Part shown: positions 6,025 through 8,579 of the stretch, piece after piece
Position numbering within the stretch: the stretch's first letter is position 1
How the letters are laid out: the number at the start of each line of letters is the position of its first letter
Source: Deltaproteobacteria bacterium
Lineage (GTDB): Bacteria; Desulfobacterota; DSM-4660; Desulfatiglandales; HGW-15
NCBI GenBank assembly: GCA_030671095.1
Contig: DAOVAK010000087.1
Coordinates: forward strand, 1-8,579
Direction of reading: 5' to 3'
DNA: 8,579 nt
The notes under the pieces: generated by a model
Database searches by the model: none
Told to the model about the DNA's origin: nothing
Seen by the model: only the letters and a program-made list of their open reading frames with translations
Program-made: the position numbers and the translations under genes

Positions 6025-6774
6025 ATGATTTTTGCAATTACCAATACCAAAGGCGGCGTCGGCAAGACAACTACGGCATCCAATCTGGCAGCCGGGTTGG
6101 CCGGACGAGATCGAAAGACCCTTCTGGTGGACCTAGATCCGCAGGCCCACGCTACGAACAGCTTTATGACGAATACACCCGAACGGGACGTGGGGGACCT
6201 CATTATGGACAGGCCCTCCCAGGCAGCACGGGCCGTCTTTGCCACCGAATACGCAGGCCTGGATATCGTGCCAGCCACCGCCAAACTCACTGAAACTGCA
6301 GAACTGCTCTCCACCCGCATCAGGCGAGAGGAGCGACTCTGGCGTGCCTTGGCAAATCTGGGGGATGAGTATCGGGATATTATCCTTGATTGTCCGCCCC
6401 AACTCAATATTCTCACTTACAATGCCCTTGTCGCGGCGGACCTTCTTATCATCCCTGTGCAGCCTGGCGTTGGCGCTGTTACAGGACTCTCTGCCCTCCT
6501 GGAGGCTGCCCGGGAACTGCGCGACGAAGATGAGGTTCCCTATCGGATCCTGATCACCATGTTCGATATACGTACCACCCGAACGAACGCCATCTTCGAG
6601 GAGCTCTTGGAGGAACACCGGCGAAGGCTCATTAAGACCATCATTGCCAAGAGCGAATCTCTGAACCAGGCCAACCTGGCCGGAAAGCCTGTCTCGAAAT
6701 TCGCACCTTCATCCAGGGGAGCTTACGATTATGATGCCCTCTGCGATGAAGTACTTCGCATACGGGTTCCCTAA
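6025..6774 (+). CDS. ParA/Soj family P-loop ATPase, orphan
   Basis: This 249-residue ATPase is of the ParA/MinD superfamily. These form ATP-dependent dimers that bind DNA nonspecifically and are used to position plasmids, chromosomes or large protein cargo. Motifs are the deviant Walker A NTKGGVGKTTTASNLA (7-22, with the signature Lys9 and Lys14), Walker A' LLVDLDPQAHAT (33-44), Walker B DIILDCPP (118-125), PVQPGVGAVTGL, and the C-terminal SRGAYDYDALCDEVL typical of ParA/Soj. It has no N-terminal helix-turn-helix, so it is the small Soj-like form. The start is ATG 6025, with GGGGGAGG at 6011-6018 six nt upstream; TTG 6019 overlaps that site. No ParB gene or GTTTCAC-type parS site is seen on either side, so the partner and cargo are unknown. 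The strong promoter suggests high expression. Confidence 0.88.
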   Translation: MIFAITNTKGGVGKTTTASNLAAGLAGRDRKTLLVDLDPQAHATNSFMTNTPERDVGDLIMDRPSQAARAVFATEYAGLDIVPATAKLTETAELLSTRIRREERLWRALANLGDEYRDIILDCPPQLNILTYNALVAADLLIIPVQPGVGAVTGLSALLEAARELRDEDEVPYRILITMFDIRTTRTNAIFEELLEEHRRRLIKTIIAKSESLNQANLAGKPVSKFAPSSRGAYDYDALCDEVLRIRVP

Positions 6775-6805
6775 AGCACTTAGGGGAAATCCAACCATGA
6801 ACGCA

Positions 6806-6832
6806 GGCGCACGCCAACTTTTTTAAGGCGTG
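6806..6832 (+). terminator. Stem-loop after the parA-like gene, possible weak terminator
   Basis: CACGCC (6810-6815) pairs with GGCGTG (6827-6832) around an AACTTTTTTAA loop. Alternatively GGC (6806-6808) pairs with GCC (6813-6815) just before the T6 run at 6819-6824. The first fold buries the T run in the loop and the second is only three pairs, so neither is a canonical terminator. Confidence 0.25.
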
Positions 6833-6866
6833 TCAGTGACCATGATATTGACGTAACACCACTGAC
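6832..6866. repeat. 7-bp inverted repeat GTCAGTG...CACTGAC
   Basis: GTCAGTG (6832-6838) and CACTGAC (6860-6866) are exact complements over a 21-nt loop, and the arms extend with a one-base bulge. It overlaps the end of the previous stem, so the two could be alternative folds. It lies about 110 bp upstream of the protease start. I see no sigma-70 promoter with good spacing here. Confidence 0.3.
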
Positions 6867-6978
6867 CACTTCACCCTATTCTCCTTTGTAGTAAGTATAC
6901 CTTGACCTCCAAAGAGATTCGGGGGTGAGGGCGCTGTCCAAGATCTTCAAGCTTTCATGGAGGCAGGGAAGGACTGCC

Positions 6979-8439
6979 ATGGTGAAAAGAACTATTAGAG
7001 TAACTCTGATCGCGTTAGGCCTGTTTGGTTCACTTTTTTGGGCCGCCTCGTGTGCGGTCAACCCGGTAAGCGGGCAGCATGAGTTGATGCTACTCAGTGA
7101 GAGCGAAGAGATCCAGCTTGGGGGTCAAACCGATGCCGATGTTGTTCGCCAATTTGGCATTTACGATGACCGAAAGCTGAACGCCTATGTCAATGGCCTG
7201 GGCCAGCGAGTGGGCAAAGTCTCCCATAGGCCCCATTTGGCCTATCATTTCAAAGTTTTGGACGTATCAGTCGTCAACGCCTTTGCCGTTCCAGGAGGCT
7301 ATGTCTATTTTACGCGTGGGATCCTAGCCACCCTGAACAGCGAGGCCGAATTGGCCGGTGTGATGGGCCATGAAATCGGGCATATTACGGCACGGCACTC
7401 TGCGCAACAAATCAGCCGGGCTCAGCTTGCGCAAATGGGAATCGCCATGGGGAGTATTTTCTCCGAGACATTTCGTGACCTGTCTGGACTGACAGGAATG
7501 GGCGTACAGATGCTCTTTCTGAAGTTCAGCAGAGACAATGAGAGACAGGCGGATGATCTGGGTGTGGAATATGCAAGCAAGGTGGGCTACGACGCGTCAC
7601 AGATGGCCAACTTCTTTGAGACCCTTGATAGGATGCATCCACATGCCGACAAGAGCGGCCTGCCAAGCTGGTTTTCCACGCACCCGAATCCGGAAGACCG
7701 TGAAAAGGTGGTGAGGGAGAGATCGAGGGAATGGCAGCAGAAACTGGGTCAAAAAAGCCCGAAGATTGGAAGGAACGCGTATCTACGCCATATCGACGGT
7801 CTCGTGTTTGGAGAAGATCCTCGGCAGGGCTACGTTGATGACGGTGTTTTTTACCATCCCCAGCTCCGCTTCCAATTCCCTGTCCCGAAAAACTGGAAAA
7901 TTAATAACACGCCATCGCAGGTTCAGACGGTGAGCAAGCAAGGGGATGCCGCTATTCTGCTTTCCATCACTTCCGGAACATCTCCCAGACAGGCAGCCAT
8001 TAATTTCGCTGAAAAGTCCCAGGCGAGTGTGATCAAGTACGATGCTAAGAAAGTTAACGGCCTGTCTGCATATCGATTGATCTCTGACGTCAGAACCCAG
8101 AGAGGTGTTGTTCGTGTCATGTCTTACTTTATCAGGAAGGACAAATATATCTATGTATTTCATGGGCTATCTTCGCCTAATTCCTTTGAAGCGCATGCAA
8201 ACCTTTTTGACAGGACCATGGGCCAATTCAGGCACCTCACGGACCGAAAGAGGATCAATGTCAAACCTGACCGCCTGCGGGTAAGGGCTGCGAAAAAGGC
8301 CGGCACCATGGAAAATGTCCTCCGTTCACTGGGCGTTCCGGAGAAAGAACATAAGAATATTGCCCTCCTCAACGGCAAGTCTCTGAAAGATCCTATTCCA
8401 GCCAATACCTTGGTCAAGGTGGTGCAGAAGGGGCGGTAA
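6979..8439 (+). CDS. M48 family zinc metalloprotease lipoprotein (BepA-like)
   Basis: This 486-residue envelope protease resembles BepA/YfgC, which degrades or assists misassembled outer-membrane proteins. The signal peptide MVKRTIRVTLIALGLFGSLF ends in AAS-Cys25, a lipobox followed by the family-typical AVNPVSG, so it is likely a lipoprotein. The zinc site is GHEIGH (His131, Glu132, His135), with third ligand Glu188 in NERQADDLG. The AFAVPGGYVYFTRGIL strand precedes it. A second domain (about 270-420) begins YLRHIDGLVFGEDPRQG. The last ~56 residues (431-486) look like a LysM-like module ending in IALLNGKSLKDPIPANTLVKVV, which may bind cell wall. I chose ATG 6979, with AAGGA at 6969-6973; GTG 6925 would give an 18-residue extension before the signal peptide. 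It lacks the TPR region of BepA. It follows parA by 204 bp and is probably transcribed separately. Confidence 0.9.
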   Translation: MVKRTIRVTLIALGLFGSLFWAASCAVNPVSGQHELMLLSESEEIQLGGQTDADVVRQFGIYDDRKLNAYVNGLGQRVGKVSHRPHLAYHFKVLDVSVVNAFAVPGGYVYFTRGILATLNSEAELAGVMGHEIGHITARHSAQQISRAQLAQMGIAMGSIFSETFRDLSGLTGMGVQMLFLKFSRDNERQADDLGVEYASKVGYDASQMANFFETLDRMHPHADKSGLPSWFSTHPNPEDREKVVRERSREWQQKLGQKSPKIGRNAYLRHIDGLVFGEDPRQGYVDDGVFYHPQLRFQFPVPKNWKINNTPSQVQTVSKQGDAAILLSITSGTSPRQAAINFAEKSQASVIKYDAKKVNGLSAYRLISDVRTQRGVVRVMSYFIRKDKYIYVFHGLSSPNSFEAHANLFDRTMGQFRHLTDRKRINVKPDRLRVRAAKKAGTMENVLRSLGVPEKEHKNIALLNGKSLKDPIPANTLVKVVQKGR

Positions 8440-8462
8440 CCAAAACCAACTGACTCAAAGCA

Positions 8463-8493
8463 AAAAGGCAGGGCCGCGATGACCCTGCCTTTT
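8463..8493 (+). terminator. Strong intrinsic terminator after the M48 protease
   Basis: AAAAGGCAGGG (8463-8473) pairs perfectly with CCCTGCCTTTT (8483-8493) over a 9-nt loop, followed by CTTGTTT. The A-rich left arm makes it potentially bidirectional. It begins 23 nt after the protease stop codon. The remaining bases to the window end show no assignable feature. Confidence 0.88.
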
Positions 8494-8579
8494 CTTGTTT
8501 ATGGTTACTGAAGCCCCACTCAGATCTTATTCCAGAAAAAATCTCCAGAATTCGCATGGCTTCTTCTAAACTGACCGCA

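Noticed and set aside
6133..6618. Long minus-strand ORF opposite the parA-like gene
   Set aside because: It is the antisense shadow of a gene with clear ParA motifs, and its own translation has no domain pattern.
6848..6882. TTGACG (6848-6853) and TATTCT (6877-6882) as a promoter for the protease
   Set aside because: The spacer is 23 bp, too long for sigma-70, and no better-spaced pair was found.
8500..8579. Open minus-strand frames entering from the right window edge
   Set aside because: One frame stays open through the terminator hairpin and another stops at about 8520. Neither encodes anything I recognise in so short a stretch, so a truncated gene cannot be supported.

Overview
The window looks like chromosomal DNA from an anaerobic bacterium, most likely a Desulfobacterota (deltaproteobacterial) or syntroph-like lineage. 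This is an inference. It rests on a benzoyl-CoA reductase/2-hydroxyacyl-CoA dehydratase type operon, an M48 lipoprotein protease, an LPS-type glycosyltransferase, moderate GC content and strong Shine-Dalgarno sites. No rRNA, tRNA, CRISPR array, integrase or intact insertion sequence is visible.

Layout. Positions 1-140 (minus) hold the first 46 codons of a family 9 glycosyltransferase (heptosyltransferase type) cut by the window edge. It is followed by an 86-bp double-hairpin repeat (211-296). A plus-strand pair comes next: a branch-1 nitrilase (433-1413) and CutA (1455-1778). The gene-free stretch 1779-2093 contains a MITE-like 227-bp unit bounded by 34-bp imperfect inverted repeats. Positions 2094-5631 (minus) hold, in transcription order, a BcrC/HgdB-like subunit, a BcrB/HgdA-like subunit and, after a 316-bp gap containing a perfect 16-bp palindrome, an HgdC/BcrD-type ATPase activator. 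A TTGACA-18-TATACT promoter (5682-5711) precedes this operon. Diverging from it is an orphan ParA ATPase (6025-6774) behind a perfect-consensus TTGACA-17-TATAAT promoter. Last comes an M48 metalloprotease lipoprotein (6979-8439), closed by a strong intrinsic terminator.

How the genes fit together. The three minus-strand genes form a complete ATP-driven electron-injection system: a homodimeric [4Fe-4S] ATPase that energises electrons, and a two-subunit iron-sulfur acceptor that carries out the reductive or radical chemistry on an acyl-CoA. Having a single 260-residue activator, rather than the BcrA plus BcrD pair, favours a 2-hydroxyacyl-CoA dehydratase-type machine over a classical class I benzoyl-CoA reductase. 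The large subunit nevertheless reads as BcrB-like, and the substrate cannot be told from the sequence. The nitrilase/CutA pair, the ParA and the protease have no obvious functional tie to that operon.

The points most worth a second look are the inverted-repeat-bounded island at 1836-2062, the unassigned dehydratase/reductase operon, and the strong promoter and 21-bp dyad in front of a ParA that has no ParB.
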